DNA of 64,000 nucleotides from JAJTFW01 sp903922455 (GCA_943329665.2 CALQEU020000002.1:200095-264094); one strand, 5' to 3'; shown: positions 1-9,392, numbered from the stretch's first letter. The notes: generated by a model not told the origin, from the sequence alone. Translations and numbers: made by a program.

Positions 1-1104
1 ATCGTGATTCTCCATAAATGAAAGCATACGTTCCGAATATTTTTCGACACGCTGAATACATTTTGAAATATCATCTGCGGAATGATAACCACGAATTATT
101 CCACCTAAGGTATCATACAAACTCACTTTATCATAGAGAAAATCAAAATAGCCTTTATCCAAATAATGTTCATACAATTCTGGCTTATAAATTTCAGCAA
201 TGAAAATCACGTTGGGATGATGCGTTTTTACACATGGAATTATCCACTCCCAAAATTCAACAGGAACCATCTCTGCCATATCACATCTGAATCCATCTAC
301 TCCTTTCTTGCACCAATATAACAGTATGTCGAGTAATTTTATCCAGGAAGAGGGAATGGGATCAAAGAAACAATGATGCGGAGGATAAGGGTCTACACCA
401 AAATTAATTTTAATGGTTTCAAACCAATCGTTAGATGAAGGATGCGAAGAATACAAATCATTTCCAGTAACTTTTGCAGGTGATTCAACAAATTTTTTAA
501 AGCTGCGAGGTAAAGTTCCCCCATCAAGCGGGAGGTAGTCGGAAGGAAATTGAAACGTTTCATTCTGCAAATACAAAAAATCATTTTGTGGAGCGAACAA
601 TTTTTGAGTATCATCATTGACACCGAAATCACTTTTGTGTCCTGGATTCATATCTGAATGATAGGATCGTGCCACATGATTGGGAACAAAGTCAATAATA
701 GCTTTTAATCCACACTCATGAGTTCGATGAACCATTTGCTCAAACTCTGTAATCCGATTCGCTACATCGACAGACAAATCAGCATCCACATCATAGTAAT
801 CGCGAATGGCATAAGGCGAACCTGCACGACCTTTTACTACATGTGGATCATCAGTAAGAATACCATTTTTTTTATATGCCGAGAGCGAAGAATGCTCTAA
901 AATTCCAGTAAACCAAATATGGGAAATGCCTAATTCCTTTAAGCTGTTTAATACCTTCGAATTAATATCATTGAATTTTCCAATCCCATTTTGCGCGATT
1001 GTGCCATACAATTTGTTCTTGCTATTTACATTTGAAAAAACACGTAACAGCAATTGATAAATTACTAATTTACTGGAACCGGATTTAAAGTGGTAACTCT
1101 TCAT
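1..1104 (-). CDS. alpha-amylase family (GH13) glycoside hydrolase, 3' part cut by window edge
   Basis: An open frame of 368 codons runs from ATG at 1104 to the left edge without a stop. All four conserved GH13 regions can be read: region I DFVPNH (residues 138-143), region II GFRCDMAE (271-278, nucleophile Asp275), region III FIAEIY (301-306, acid/base Glu304) and region IV ENHD (365-368), which lies exactly at the edge. SPYAIRDYYDVD (96-107) is typical of the barrel N-terminus. Family enzymes cleave or rearrange alpha-glucosidic bonds. There is no signal peptide, so a cytoplasmic role in glycogen or maltodextrin metabolism is inferred; the exact specificity is unknown. The missing part should hold the rest of the barrel and the C-terminal beta domain. 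Confidence 0.9.
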   Translation of the reverse strand, partial: MKSYHFKSGSSKLVIYQLLLRVFSNVNSKNKLYGTIAQNGIGKFNDINSKVLNSLKELGISHIWFTGILEHSSLSAYKKNGILTDDPHVVKGRAGSPYAIRDYYDVDADLSVDVANRITEFEQMVHRTHECGLKAIIDFVPNHVARSYHSDMNPGHKSDFGVNDDTQKLFAPQNDFLYLQNETFQFPSDYLPLDGGTLPRSFKKFVESPAKVTGNDLYSSHPSSNDWFETIKINFGVDPYPPHHCFFDPIPSSWIKLLDILLYWCKKGVDGFRCDMAEMVPVEFWEWIIPCVKTHHPNVIFIAEIYKPELYEHYLDKGYFDFLYDKVSLYDTLGGIIRGYHSADDISKCIQRVEKYSERMLSFMENHD

Positions 1105-1182
1105 ACTTCAGGCATGAAAATAGTCTATCCACTCGTACTTATAATTAAGAGGTGAATGCTTTATTCACAACTCAATGTTAAG

Positions 1183-1794
1183 CTAGGGACGCGCGCTAAT
1201 ACCTGAAAATATAAGTTTGGTAGTAAACCGAATATCATCCATAATAGATTCCTTCGCTGAGTCAAATTTATCATCACTCATCATTACTGCATGATGACTT
1301 TCGACAGCCACGCTATTCGCCATTTTCAAAAACACATCAGCGACACGGCTCGCATCTGAATATCGAATCTCACCTTGATCCATAGCCTCTTTAATAATAT
1401 TTATTAATAAATTACGCTCTTCATTATAAATACTATCTCTGAGTGAAATGAAGATGGGTTCTATCTTTCTCCCTTGCTCAACAATAATATAGTGCAATAG
1501 ACTTAAATGTTGATAGAATTTAGTACGTTCAAAAAGTAAAAACACTATTTTATTTTCAATTCCTTTCTTTTCAGTAATTCCTACTCGAACTAATTCACGA
1601 AAGCGATGCGCTTCTGCATAAATCACATCACAAAACAAATCATCCTTACTACTATAATAATAATATAAGGTAGCTTTATTCAAACTTACTTTATGGCCGA
1701 TCTCGTCAAGTGTGGTTTTATCATAACCATTCTTTGAAAAACACTCGGTCGCTGCTTTGAGTATCATTTGCTTTTTCTCTTCTCTCCTTAACAT
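1183..1794 (-). CDS. TetR/AcrR family transcriptional regulator
   Basis: Predicted 203-residue protein. The N-terminal helix-turn-helix has the usual TetR pattern: an ILKAATECF helix, the GYDKTTLDEIG segment, then LNKATLYYYYSSKDDLF. The C-terminal ligand domain is not diagnostic, so the effector is unknown. The frame is open to an ATG at 1848, but a clear promoter (-7 box at 1815-1822) lies inside that extension and the HTH begins right after the ATG at 1794, so 1794 is chosen. It lies 78 bp upstream of the amylase gene on the same strand; whether it regulates that gene, itself or something else cannot be told. Confidence 0.88.
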   Translation of the reverse strand: MLRREEKKQMILKAATECFSKNGYDKTTLDEIGHKVSLNKATLYYYYSSKDDLFCDVIYAEAHRFRELVRVGITEKKGIENKIVFLLFERTKFYQHLSLLHYIIVEQGRKIEPIFISLRDSIYNEERNLLINIIKEAMDQGEIRYSDASRVADVFLKMANSVAVESHHAVMMSDDKFDSAKESIMDDIRFTTKLIFSGISARP

Positions 1795-1814
1795 GGGTAA
1801 TTGCTTTGGTAAAA

Positions 1815-1848
1815 CAAAGTTAATTCTACATCCAGCTATTCCTATCAA
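1815..1848 (-). promoter_or_regulatory. Bacteroidota-type promoter of the TetR gene
   Basis: On the minus strand TAACTTTG (1815-1822) matches the -7 consensus TAnnTTTG, with TTG (1846-1848) 23 bp upstream as the -33 element. It predicts a leader of about 15 nt before the ATG at 1794 and rules out the longer reading-frame start at 1848. Confidence 0.6.
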
Positions 1849-1989
1849 AAAAGCCTAAACTAAGCGATTCAACTGCTGAACGGGAAGAATGGAGCACCGA
1901 ACTAGAAAATTGCAAAAAAAAACCATTCGCCTATCATAATCAGCTGTTCGCCAACAAAATCAGTACATTCACATAAATTTAAAATATCC

Positions 1990-3534
1990 CTAAAACCACG
2001 ACTTTTTACCTCTTTTTGAGGTTCCAATGCCCAAAACACCTAATAATCCACGGGTAACTTCGCGGGCTAAAGTGCGGGCAACTTGTCGACCAACGGTACT
2101 ATCAATCGCTTCTCCAATTACTGACTTTTCTTCTTTTTTAGATGGGCTCACCTTCTTTTCTGGATCGTCATCCTTTTCAGCTGGACTCATCTTTTGTTGA
2201 AGCATTTCATAAGCACTTTCCCGATCGACTTCTTGGTTGTACTTTTTCACCATGACCGATTTACTAAGTAAAACATCTTGCTCAACTGGAGTTAAAATAT
2301 CCATACGTGATTGAGGAGTCAATAAAAAAGTATGAACTAATGGGCTTGGAGTTCCCTTTTCGGAAAGACATGTTATCATCGCCTCTCCAATTCCCAATTC
2401 AGTAATCAACGTATCAACATCATAAAATTCAGTGATCGGATAATTTTCAGCAACGAGTTTAATCGCTTTACGATCGGCGGCGGTGAATGCGCGCAATGCG
2501 TGCTGAACTTTTAATCCAAGTTGGCCTAAGATAGCAGCAGGAACATCAACCGGACTTTGCGTACAAAAAATAACACCAACACCCTTCGAACGAATCAATT
2601 TAATGATGCTTTCCAATTGATCCATCAAGGCATCACTGGCTTCTTTAAAAATGAGATGGGCTTCATCAATGAACAATACCAATTTTGGTTTTTCTAAATC
2701 TCCTTCCTCTGGAAATGATTGATAAATTTCAGCCAACAGACATAACATAAATGTACTAAACAATTTTGGCTTATCTTGAATATCAACTAAGCGAACGACA
2801 TGCACATAGCCTTTACCATTATCATCGAGTCGAAGTAAATCATTTACATCAAAGGAAATTTCTCCAAAAAACAGATCAGCTCCTTGCTCTTCCACTTCCA
2901 TAATTTTCCGTAAGATAGTTGAAGCAGAAGCTGTGCTAATAGCACCATATTCTTTTTTAATCTCTTCTTTCCCTTCGTTGGTGCAATACTGAAGAACTTT
3001 TTTAAAATCCTTTAAATCCAATAAGGGCAAGGAACGATCATCGGAATACTTAAATACTAAAGAAACTACTCCTGACTGGGTATCATTCAACCCTAAAATT
3101 TTGGAAAACAATACGGGACCAAATTCCGAAACGGTAGCGCGAAGTCGCACTCCTTTTTCACTCGACAAACTCATCAACTCACAGGGAAATGCTTGAGGCT
3201 TCCAGGTGACACCTAACTTCTCATGACGTTCTGAAATTTTTGGATGTGGATTTCCAGGCATAGCTATCCCACTCAAATCTCCTTTCACATCCATCATCAT
3301 AACGGATACACCATTCGATGCTAATCCCTCAGCAATGCCTTGTAATGTTTTCGTTTTTCCAGTACCTGTTGCACCTGCAATAAGTCCGTGACGATTTAAC
3401 GTTGACAATGGGATACTCACTACTGCTTCCTTCAACACTTCTCCATTAAAAACGGCTGAACCTATTGGAATTGTTCCACCTTTGAAAGTGTAACCTTTTT
3501 GAACAGTTTCTAGAAATTTTTCCTTTGTAGCCAT
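1990..3534 (-). CDS. HerA-like ATPase (DUF853/YjgR family)
   Basis: 514-residue P-loop ATPase of the HerA/FtsK-like group. Walker A is GATGTGKT (residues 54-61) and Walker B is FIDEAH (288-293), followed by an Arg-rich stretch (ALRAFTAADRKA) typical of the arginine-finger region. The length matches E. coli YjgR (about 500 residues). HerA proteins form hexameric DNA translocases; the role of the YjgR branch is not known. The C-terminus is Lys/Glu-rich and probably disordered. An ATG three codons upstream (3543) is possible, but the ATG at 3534 starts the conserved MATKEKF and lies 6 nt after an imperfect -7-like box. It is a single gene with 470 bp of non-coding DNA upstream. Confidence 0.85.
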   Translation of the reverse strand: MATKEKFLETVQKGYTFKGGTIPIGSAVFNGEVLKEAVVSIPLSTLNRHGLIAGATGTGKTKTLQGIAEGLASNGVSVMMMDVKGDLSGIAMPGNPHPKISERHEKLGVTWKPQAFPCELMSLSSEKGVRLRATVSEFGPVLFSKILGLNDTQSGVVSLVFKYSDDRSLPLLDLKDFKKVLQYCTNEGKEEIKKEYGAISTASASTILRKIMEVEEQGADLFFGEISFDVNDLLRLDDNGKGYVHVVRLVDIQDKPKLFSTFMLCLLAEIYQSFPEEGDLEKPKLVLFIDEAHLIFKEASDALMDQLESIIKLIRSKGVGVIFCTQSPVDVPAAILGQLGLKVQHALRAFTAADRKAIKLVAENYPITEFYDVDTLITELGIGEAMITCLSEKGTPSPLVHTFLLTPQSRMDILTPVEQDVLLSKSVMVKKYNQEVDRESAYEMLQQKMSPAEKDDDPEKKVSPSKKEEKSVIGEAIDSTVGRQVARTLAREVTRGLLGVLGIGTSKRGKKSWF

Positions 3535-4004
3535 GTTATACAAATTATCAATATTTTATAGTCCAAATAATCAATTTTATTTTTTTTGCCAATAAGTTAT
3601 TCTCATAATCACTGAATTTATTACACAGATTAAAAAGTTCACTCGCATCTGTAATAAATATTTCAGTTTTTATAATTAAAATTTTTGTCCCCTACTTTAC
3701 TTGTTAATTTCTTTTACGTGAAAAGAAAGTAACCAAAGAAAGCACGCCACCCAACACCAACCAATTTTTACAGTTTCTGCGTTCTACTTTCTTTAGCAAC
3801 CACTGAACAATCTTTTGTGCTATCTCTTACTTAACCGGTACAGCAAAAATCGGTTCGCGCTGTTGCGTAGACGATCTCCGCACTGTTCCGAACGAAATTG
3901 ATTTTTATTAATATTTATTGCTCAAAATGTGTTCCTTTTATGTTTATTCAATTGGACTACATATTTTGTATAATTGGTAATAATCTTTCATTAATAATAA
4001 AATG
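3535..4004. other. 470-bp intergenic region holding a probable dispersed element
   Basis: No gene is seen. Positions about 3713-3900 stand out as richer in GC than the flanks. They begin with a stretch around 3716-3760 that reads like the degenerate intergenic elements (GAAAAGAAAGTAACCAAAG type) scattered through many Bacteroidota genomes. That family assignment is from memory. Only one copy is in this window, so repetition cannot be shown here. The flanks are plain AT-rich sequence. Confidence 0.4.
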
Positions 4005-5597
4005 TTAATCTACAATCATTGTCAATTTATATTCAAAGGAATGAAATTTATTCATCAACTCTGCAATAATATCTTTTCCATACTTTGCATAAAATCCCAT
4101 AAAATTCTCATAACGCTCTTGCGGTGTTTGGTTCGGATTTACTTTATCCAGCACAGCTTGAATCTGATTCAAAGCCATCTCATGTTTTCGTTTTAAGGCT
4201 GCTTGCCCCTTCTTCCCTAAATTATCCAATCCATTACTCACTTTTTGCATTTCCGCTTGGACGCTGGGTGCTAGAGTTGGATCCGCGAACAAAAATAATT
4301 TCTCGAGTTCGGAATAGATGCTTTTCAACTTTTCCTTCGCATCCTCAATTCCGGGAGCAATTTCCTCTTGCGTGGCTAACCATTCACGAACTAAATCATC
4401 GAAATTTCTAAATAAATCTTTTTCTGAAAATCCAAGCTTCGTGAATTTATCGATTGCTTTTGATGGGACAATGACTGCATTACTCCGTGGCACTAATACA
4501 GGATAACTCACCGAGTAGTGTTCAAACAAATCTTTTAGCTGTAACCAATATGCTAATTCTCCAGGTCCGCCGATGTAGGCTAAGTTAGGAAGAATTTTTT
4601 CTTGATACAAAGGGCGCATAATAACATTTGGACTAAATCGCCCCACTTGTTTGTCGACCAAATCTTGAATAAACTCCCGACTAAAATTCAAATCCGTTTG
4701 CAATACTTTATAATTTTTATGATCGTCCAGAACAATACGAGCTCTCAATTGCTCATCTAAATAAAACAAATTGATTTCCCTTGGATTCACTTGAACCTTG
4801 TAATTCTTTTCTAGTCGAGCACTTGTTTTTTCAACGATGGACGATGACGCTTGTTCATCCAGTTCATCACGAATAATGGAACTAAATAATTTCTTTAAAG
4901 GAACCGAATCAGCGTCAATGACTACCAATCCTTGTTCACCAAATAAACTCAATACAAATGATCGTGTTGCTTCTGCTAAAGTTGAATGGTTGGTATAGGC
5001 TTCGTTCAACAATACAGCCACTTCATTTCCGTATGCCTCGTTATTAAACAAATTAATTAACTCGTCTAAAAATTTAGTTATAGAATCTGTTTTCAATCTA
5101 CCACTTGCACCTTGCTCCTTCGTATCCCAAATCAACTTCTTTCCATACACATGCACATGATTGATTTCTTCAATATCATGATCTTCGGTTGCCATCCAAT
5201 ACACGGGCACAAAATGGCACTTTGGATACTTTGCTTTTAATTCCTGAGCCAATTTTATGGTGGAAATAATTTTATAAATAAAGTATGAGGGTCCGCCAGC
5301 AATACAAAGCTGATGCCCTGTAGTTACAGTATACGTATTTGTATTAGCAATCGAATCAATATTCGATTTTACCAATGGAAATTTTTCAAAATAGGAATTA
5401 TTCTGTGCATTCAATTCCGAAACCAATTCTACACGATGAAAGGGAAATTGATTTCTATTCTCAATAACATCTGGAAAAGAATTTAGATGTGGAATGTATT
5501 TATAAAATGGAACCAGGTCCGGATGGCCTTCTGTATAATCCAACATCAGCTTGCTATTAAAACCGATTTCGGATAATGGAAGCTGAAGTACTTTCAT
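4005..5597 (-). CDS. bshC: bacillithiol biosynthesis cysteine-adding enzyme BshC
   Basis: 530 residues, the normal BshC length. BshC acts in the last step of bacillithiol synthesis, joining cysteine to glucosaminyl malate. The diagnostic nucleotide-binding-like N-terminal region is clear: TTGHQLCIAGGP (residues 92-103), then YKIISTIKLA and WMATEDHDIEEI (134-145). The C-terminal third (about 415-510) is a helical, coiled-coil-forming segment rich in Lys/Glu, as in known structures. It is the last gene of a tight run ftsY-(secreted protein)-rimO-bshC, 6 bp after rimO. BshA and BshB are not in the window. It shows that this organism probably uses bacillithiol as low-molecular-weight thiol. Confidence 0.93.
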   Translation of the reverse strand: MKVLQLPLSEIGFNSKLMLDYTEGHPDLVPFYKYIPHLNSFPDVIENRNQFPFHRVELVSELNAQNNSYFEKFPLVKSNIDSIANTNTYTVTTGHQLCIAGGPSYFIYKIISTIKLAQELKAKYPKCHFVPVYWMATEDHDIEEINHVHVYGKKLIWDTKEQGASGRLKTDSITKFLDELINLFNNEAYGNEVAVLLNEAYTNHSTLAEATRSFVLSLFGEQGLVVIDADSVPLKKLFSSIIRDELDEQASSSIVEKTSARLEKNYKVQVNPREINLFYLDEQLRARIVLDDHKNYKVLQTDLNFSREFIQDLVDKQVGRFSPNVIMRPLYQEKILPNLAYIGGPGELAYWLQLKDLFEHYSVSYPVLVPRSNAVIVPSKAIDKFTKLGFSEKDLFRNFDDLVREWLATQEEIAPGIEDAKEKLKSIYSELEKLFLFADPTLAPSVQAEMQKVSNGLDNLGKKGQAALKRKHEMALNQIQAVLDKVNPNQTPQERYENFMGFYAKYGKDIIAELMNKFHSFEYKLTMIVD

Positions 5598-5603
5598 AGC
5601 GTT

Positions 5604-6920
5604 TTATTTATTGACAATCTCCCCATATAAATCAAAAGCCGCAGTAGAAGTAATTTTTACATGGGCAAAATCACCAATACGAACATAAGTATCTTTTGCA
5701 GAAACGAGCACTTCATTGTCCACTTCGGGAGAATCAAACTCTGTACGTCCTACAAAATAATCGCCTTCTTTGCGATCAAACAATACTTTAAAGGTTTGTC
5801 CGACTTTCAAACTATTAATATCTTCTGAAATCCCTTGCTGTACTGCCATCACCGCTTCTGCACGTTCTTGTTTCACCTCATCTGGAACATCATCTTCCAA
5901 ACCGTAAGCATGCGTATTTTCTTCATGCGAATAATTAAAGATCCCTAATCGATCGAATCGTGCTTTTTCTACAAAGCGTAACATGGCTTGATGATCTTCT
6001 TCGGTCTCTCCGGGATATCCAGCGATTAAAGTAGTACGTAATGCGATACCTGGAACTTTCGTTCTGAACATATCAATCAATTCGTACGTTTTTGCTTCGG
6101 TAGTACCACGACGCATCGACTTCAACATATTATCTGAAATGTGTTGCAAGGGAATATCGATATACTTACAAATATTTTCACGTTCGCGCATCACATCCAA
6201 CACATCTTCTGGAAATCCACTTGGAAAAGCATAATGCAAACGAATCCATTCAATGCCTTCTACATCACTCAATGCTATGAGTAGATCCCCTAACTTTCGA
6301 TCTTTATAAATATCTAATCCGTAATAGGTAGAATCCTGTGCAATCAATAATAATTCCTTCGTACCATTCTTAGCCAACGTTTTTGCTTCGGCAACCAACT
6401 CTTCCATCGGACGAGAAATATGTTTACCACGCATCAAGGGAATTGCACAAAACGAACAGGGACGATCGCAGCCTTCTGAAATTTTCAAATAAGCAAAATG
6501 ACGAGGCGTCGTTAATAATCGTTCTCCAATCAACTCATGTTTATAATCGGCGCCCAATGTTTTTAATAATAAAGGTAAATCACGTGTACCGAAATACGCA
6601 TCCACATTGGTAATTTCTTTTTCTAAATCGGGCTTGTATCTTTCGGATAGGCATCCCGTTACGATCAAACGATCAATCTTCCCTTTCTCCTTTTGCTTGG
6701 CATAATGCAAAATCGTTTCGATGGATTCTTGTTTAGCATTATCTATAAATCCACAGGTGTTGATGATCACAATGGAGGCATCATTCTTTGAACTTTCATG
6801 CGTCACATCAAAATCATTGGCACGTAACTGACCCATCAAGACTTCAGAGTCCACTAGGTTTTTAGAGCAACCTAATGTTACTACATTGACTTTATTTTGC
6901 TTAAGGGTTTTGGTCTTCAC
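5604..6920 (-). CDS. rimO: ribosomal protein S12 methylthiotransferase RimO
   Basis: 438 residues. Radical-SAM enzyme that adds a methylthio group to the conserved Asp of ribosomal protein S12. The N-terminal UPF0004 domain carries the three cluster-binding cysteines C18 (LGCSKN), C56 (INTCGF) and C90 (VTGC). The radical-SAM motif CDRPCSFC gives C151, C155 and C158. The C-terminal 60-70 residues form the TRAM RNA-binding domain. The S12-specific subfamily is favoured over MiaB by LGCSKNLVDSE at the N-terminus and by the ftsY neighbourhood, which is usual for rimO in Bacteroidota. Start is ATG at 6920, 5 bp after the upstream gene. Confidence 0.95.
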   Translation of the reverse strand: MKTKTLKQNKVNVVTLGCSKNLVDSEVLMGQLRANDFDVTHESSKNDASIVIINTCGFIDNAKQESIETILHYAKQKEKGKIDRLIVTGCLSERYKPDLEKEITNVDAYFGTRDLPLLLKTLGADYKHELIGERLLTTPRHFAYLKISEGCDRPCSFCAIPLMRGKHISRPMEELVAEAKTLAKNGTKELLLIAQDSTYYGLDIYKDRKLGDLLIALSDVEGIEWIRLHYAFPSGFPEDVLDVMRERENICKYIDIPLQHISDNMLKSMRRGTTEAKTYELIDMFRTKVPGIALRTTLIAGYPGETEEDHQAMLRFVEKARFDRLGIFNYSHEENTHAYGLEDDVPDEVKQERAEAVMAVQQGISEDINSLKVGQTFKVLFDRKEGDYFVGRTEFDSPEVDNEVLVSAKDTYVRIGDFAHVKITSTAAFDLYGEIVNK

Positions 6921-6925
6921 AATTA

Positions 6926-7411
6926 TTAATAGAACACGTTAAATTTTGATTTATCAAGTAGAATTTGTACTTCCTTAGGAAAAAATGGATTTAACATATC
7001 GTACAACTGAACGTGCAAACGAACCCATGCATTGGTCGCACGCGAGGAAATAATTTTTCCATTATTCTCAATACGAATTTCAATTGATCGAGGATAATTT
7101 TCATCATTGATTTGTTGAAAATTTGCATACCCATCAAAGTACTCAGGCTTCAAGCTGTCAATCGGAAAAGTTTTTAAGATAGCAGAAACATTTTTTTGTT
7201 CTTTGGGGGTTAAAGAACGCACTAAATAATCTACATTCGATCTTCCGTAATCGGATTTACCAGTAATTATTAAACTATCGTTTGTGATTCGATAAGCCTG
7301 TTCCATATTCATCTGCGCTATATTATCTTTGATGATAATTTCCCAGGTTTGCGCAACTCCCATCTGCGCAAGCAAAACAAATACAAGAATACTAACGATT
7401 TTCTTTTTCAT
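6926..7411 (-). CDS. secreted protein of unknown function
   Basis: 161 residues beginning with a classic signal peptide (MKKKIVSILVFVLLAQ, predicted cleavage after VAQ at about residue 20). I do not recognise the family. The mature part is about 140 residues, with a mixed alpha/beta look and a conserved-looking NAWVRLHVQLYDML segment near the C-terminus. The longer frame to 7495 would overlap ftsY by about 80 bp. The ATG at 7411 lies one base after the ftsY stop and starts the signal peptide, so it is preferred. It is translationally coupled between ftsY and rimO, but no functional link to them is evident. Confidence 0.8.
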   Translation of the reverse strand: MKKKIVSILVFVLLAQMGVAQTWEIIIKDNIAQMNMEQAYRITNDSLIITGKSDYGRSNVDYLVRSLTPKEQKNVSAILKTFPIDSLKPEYFDGYANFQQINDENYPRSIEIRIENNGKIISSRATNAWVRLHVQLYDMLNPFFPKEVQILLDKSKFNVFY

Positions 7412-7412
7412 T

Positions 7413-8378
7413 TTAGATTTGAGATTCAAACAATGAATTAACGAATTCCTTTTTATCGAATAACTGCAAGTCTTCCATTTTCTCTCCGACACCAATATAC
7501 TTCACAGGAATACTAAACTGATCCGACACGCCAATCACCACACCACCTTTTGCTGTACCATCCAACTTTGTTAATGCAAGTGCATTTACATCGGTGGCAG
7601 CCACAAATTGCTTCGCTTGTTCAAAAGCATTTTGTCCGGTAGACGCATCGAGAACGAGTAAAATTTCATGCGGCGCATCCGGAACAACCTTTTGCATCAC
7701 GCGTTTAATTTTCGAAAGTTCGTTCATTAAATTGATTTTATTATGAAGACGACCTGCGGTATCGATGATACAAACATCAGCACCTTGCGCATGTGCGGAA
7801 GAAACCGCATCAAAAGCCACCGAGGCCGGGTCTGCACCCATGCCTTGACTTACGATAGGCACATCCACACGCTTCGCCCAAATGATAAGTTGATCTACGG
7901 CTGCAGCACGAAATGTATCGGCAGCGCCTAGCACCACTGACTTACCGGCTTTCTTAAAAGCGTATGCTAACTTTCCAATGGTGGTTGTTTTACCAACTCC
8001 ATTCACGCCCACCACCATAATCACATAAGGTTTGGCAGGAAGCTCATCCAATAAATTAAAATCGACTTTGCTGCCGGCGGTATTTTCCGACATCAGTCCA
8101 ACAATCTCCTCTTTCAACAGGCGATTCAATTCGCTTGTTCCTGAATATTTATCGCGTGCAACACGATCTTGAATACGCTTTACAATTTTGAGGGTAGTTT
8201 CCACACCCACATCACTCGTCACTAAAATCTCTTCTAAATTATCGAGTACTTCATCATCGATGCTGGTCTTCCCAATGAGGGTCTTGGTAATCTTTGAAAA
8301 AAAACTCTCACGGGTCTTCTCGAGTCCCTTATCGAGCGACTCCTTTTTCTCTTTATTGAAGAATCCGAATAATCCCAT
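7413..8378 (-). CDS. ftsY: signal recognition particle receptor FtsY
   Basis: 321 residues, the short form with only a small N-terminal extension before the NG domain. FtsY is the GTPase that docks SRP-bound ribosomes at the membrane. GTPase motifs: G1 GVNGVGKT (124-131), DTFRAAA (154-160), DTAGR (206-210), TKLDG (269-273) with GTAKGG following. The start MGLFGFFNKEKK is the usual amphipathic membrane-targeting beginning. It is separated from DUF4295 upstream by a terminator-like hairpin, so it is transcribed either by read-through or from its own unseen promoter. Confidence 0.96.
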   Translation of the reverse strand: MGLFGFFNKEKKESLDKGLEKTRESFFSKITKTLIGKTSIDDEVLDNLEEILVTSDVGVETTLKIVKRIQDRVARDKYSGTSELNRLLKEEIVGLMSENTAGSKVDFNLLDELPAKPYVIMVVGVNGVGKTTTIGKLAYAFKKAGKSVVLGAADTFRAAAVDQLIIWAKRVDVPIVSQGMGADPASVAFDAVSSAHAQGADVCIIDTAGRLHNKINLMNELSKIKRVMQKVVPDAPHEILLVLDASTGQNAFEQAKQFVAATDVNALALTKLDGTAKGGVVIGVSDQFSIPVKYIGVGEKMEDLQLFDKKEFVNSLFESQI

Positions 8379-8399
8379 TTTATTTGCTTTTGGTACTAA

Positions 8400-8432
8400 T
8401 AAAAACAGCCTCTTTCGATGGAAAGAAGCTGT
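8400..8432 (-). terminator. intrinsic terminator after rpmG-DUF4295
   Basis: On the minus strand a 12-bp stem (ACAGC, a U-G wobble, then TCTTTC paired with GAAAGA...GCTGT) with a 4-nt loop is followed directly by five T residues. It lies between the DUF4295 stop (8457) and ftsY (8378) and should end or attenuate the ribosomal transcript before ftsY. Confidence 0.8.
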
Positions 8433-8456
8433 CTGATCTGGTTGATTGTCAGAATA

Positions 8457-8612
8457 TTACTTTTCTTTCAAGAAATCTTTAATATGGTCATTGTGAACGA
8501 TCTCTTCTTTAAAAGAGTACGATCCAGTCACTGGTGATTTCACCATTTTGATCACTTTCGAGAATTCTTTGCCTTTACCGGTTTTCAGTGTAGCAACTAC
8601 TTTCTTAGCCAT
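8457..8612 (-). CDS. DUF4295 small basic protein
   Basis: 51 residues, starting MAKKVVATLKTGKGKEFSKV and ending in HIKDFLKEK, lysine-rich. The family is confined to Bacteroidota and nearly always sits between rpmG (L33) and ftsY, as here. It may be a lineage-specific ribosomal or ribosome-associated protein, but that is inference from size, charge and context. ATG at 8612 is 27 bp after rpmG; both are presumably one transcript ending at the hairpin at 8400-8432. Confidence 0.9.
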   Translation of the reverse strand: MAKKVVATLKTGKGKEFSKVIKMVKSPVTGSYSFKEEIVHNDHIKDFLKEK

Positions 8613-8639
8613 GTTATTTTATATTGGGCGGGAAGCCGA

Positions 8640-8822
8640 TTATTTAATTTCTTTATGAAGCGTCATTTTCTTGAGGATAGGATTGAATTTTTTCAATTCT
8701 AAACGCTCAGTTGTGTTCTTCTTGTTCTTGGTGGTGATGTAACGACTGGTGCCTGGTTTACCAGAGTTTTTATGCTCTGTACACTCCATAATCACCTGAA
8801 CGCGGTTACCTTTCTTAGCCAT
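8640..8822 (-). CDS. rpmG: 50S ribosomal protein L33
   Basis: 60 residues, MAKKGNRVQVIMECTEHKNS... with the SRYITTKNKKNT core typical of L33. Only one cysteine is present, so this is the zinc-free form. It has its own strong promoter at 8857-8888, with a leader of about 30 nt. In relatives rpmB lies directly upstream; here rpmB is about 2 kb away. Confidence 0.96.
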   Translation of the reverse strand: MAKKGNRVQVIMECTEHKNSGKPGTSRYITTKNKKNTTERLELKKFNPILKKMTLHKEIK

Positions 8823-8856
8823 GGTTTAATGTATTATTACCCGTAATTTGGGTCGG

Positions 8857-8888
8857 CAAAGATACTACGATTCTAAGCAAAATACAAA
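8857..8888 (-). promoter_or_regulatory. promoter of rpmG-DUF4295
   Basis: Minus-strand TATCTTTG (8857-8864) is a perfect -7 box, and TTTG (8885-8888) 20 bp upstream is the -33 element. This is one of the best matches to the Bacteroidota consensus in the window, fitting a highly expressed ribosomal gene. Confidence 0.8.
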
Positions 8889-9392
8889 GGATTCAGAGGA
8901 ATTTATGTTAATTACTTATAATCAATATCTTATATTTAATTTTTCAAGGATAATTAATGCATATTCATCTATCAATACTCTGATGGGCCCTACCTTTGCT
9001 GAAGCTTTGGCAGGCAAGCGCAGATTTATTAAGATTGATTAAGATTTTTTATGATTTACTTTCTTAGAGAAAAAGTGAACACGGATGACACAATCTTTCG
9101 CTGAAGCTTCAAATTGTAAAACGGATAAATCGGATTTTCGCAGATTTGATTTTAGTTAAAAGTAAAAAATCGACTTACAATAAACTTTGAATTTAGGATT
9201 TCTATTCGAACATTGAGTAATTCTACTCGCAAGTTTATTATTTGCGGTCTCCGCGCCTTCCTTGCGTTCCTAGCGGTTAAATTTAATGCCTTGTATCAAA
9301 CTGGTAAACACATTATAAAAATGATCTTGTTTCATCTTCAAATTTTCAAATAAGTACATTTTCAAACCTGCCTTGCAGCACTGCGGGGTTAT
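8889..9392. other. non-coding stretch with degenerate repeats
   Basis: 504 bp without a credible gene. It holds fragments of low-complexity intergenic families: CGCAGATTTATTAAGATTGATTAAG-like sequence near 9020-9050, the 72-bp repeat at 9076-9147, and a CTCCGCGCCTTCCTTGCG-like stretch near 9248-9282 that resembles decayed motifs near 13333-13370. It separates rpmG from the inserted aminopeptidase gene. Confidence 0.6.
9076..9147 (+). repeat. 72-bp repeat, copy A (inverted relative to copy B)
   Basis: Matches the reverse complement of 13414-13485 at 69 of 72 positions. It contains an internal palindrome GAAGCTTC and CGGAT-type words. A shortened relative lies at 52008-52048. Confidence 0.9.

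Noticed and set aside
393..632. 79-codon minus-strand frame inside the amylase gene
   Set aside because: It lies in another frame of the same strand as the GH13 gene, whose four catalytic motifs are intact.
8848..9042. 64-codon plus-strand frame in the rpmG-peptidase gap
   Set aside because: Covers the rpmG promoter on the other strand and low-complexity DNA; no start signals.
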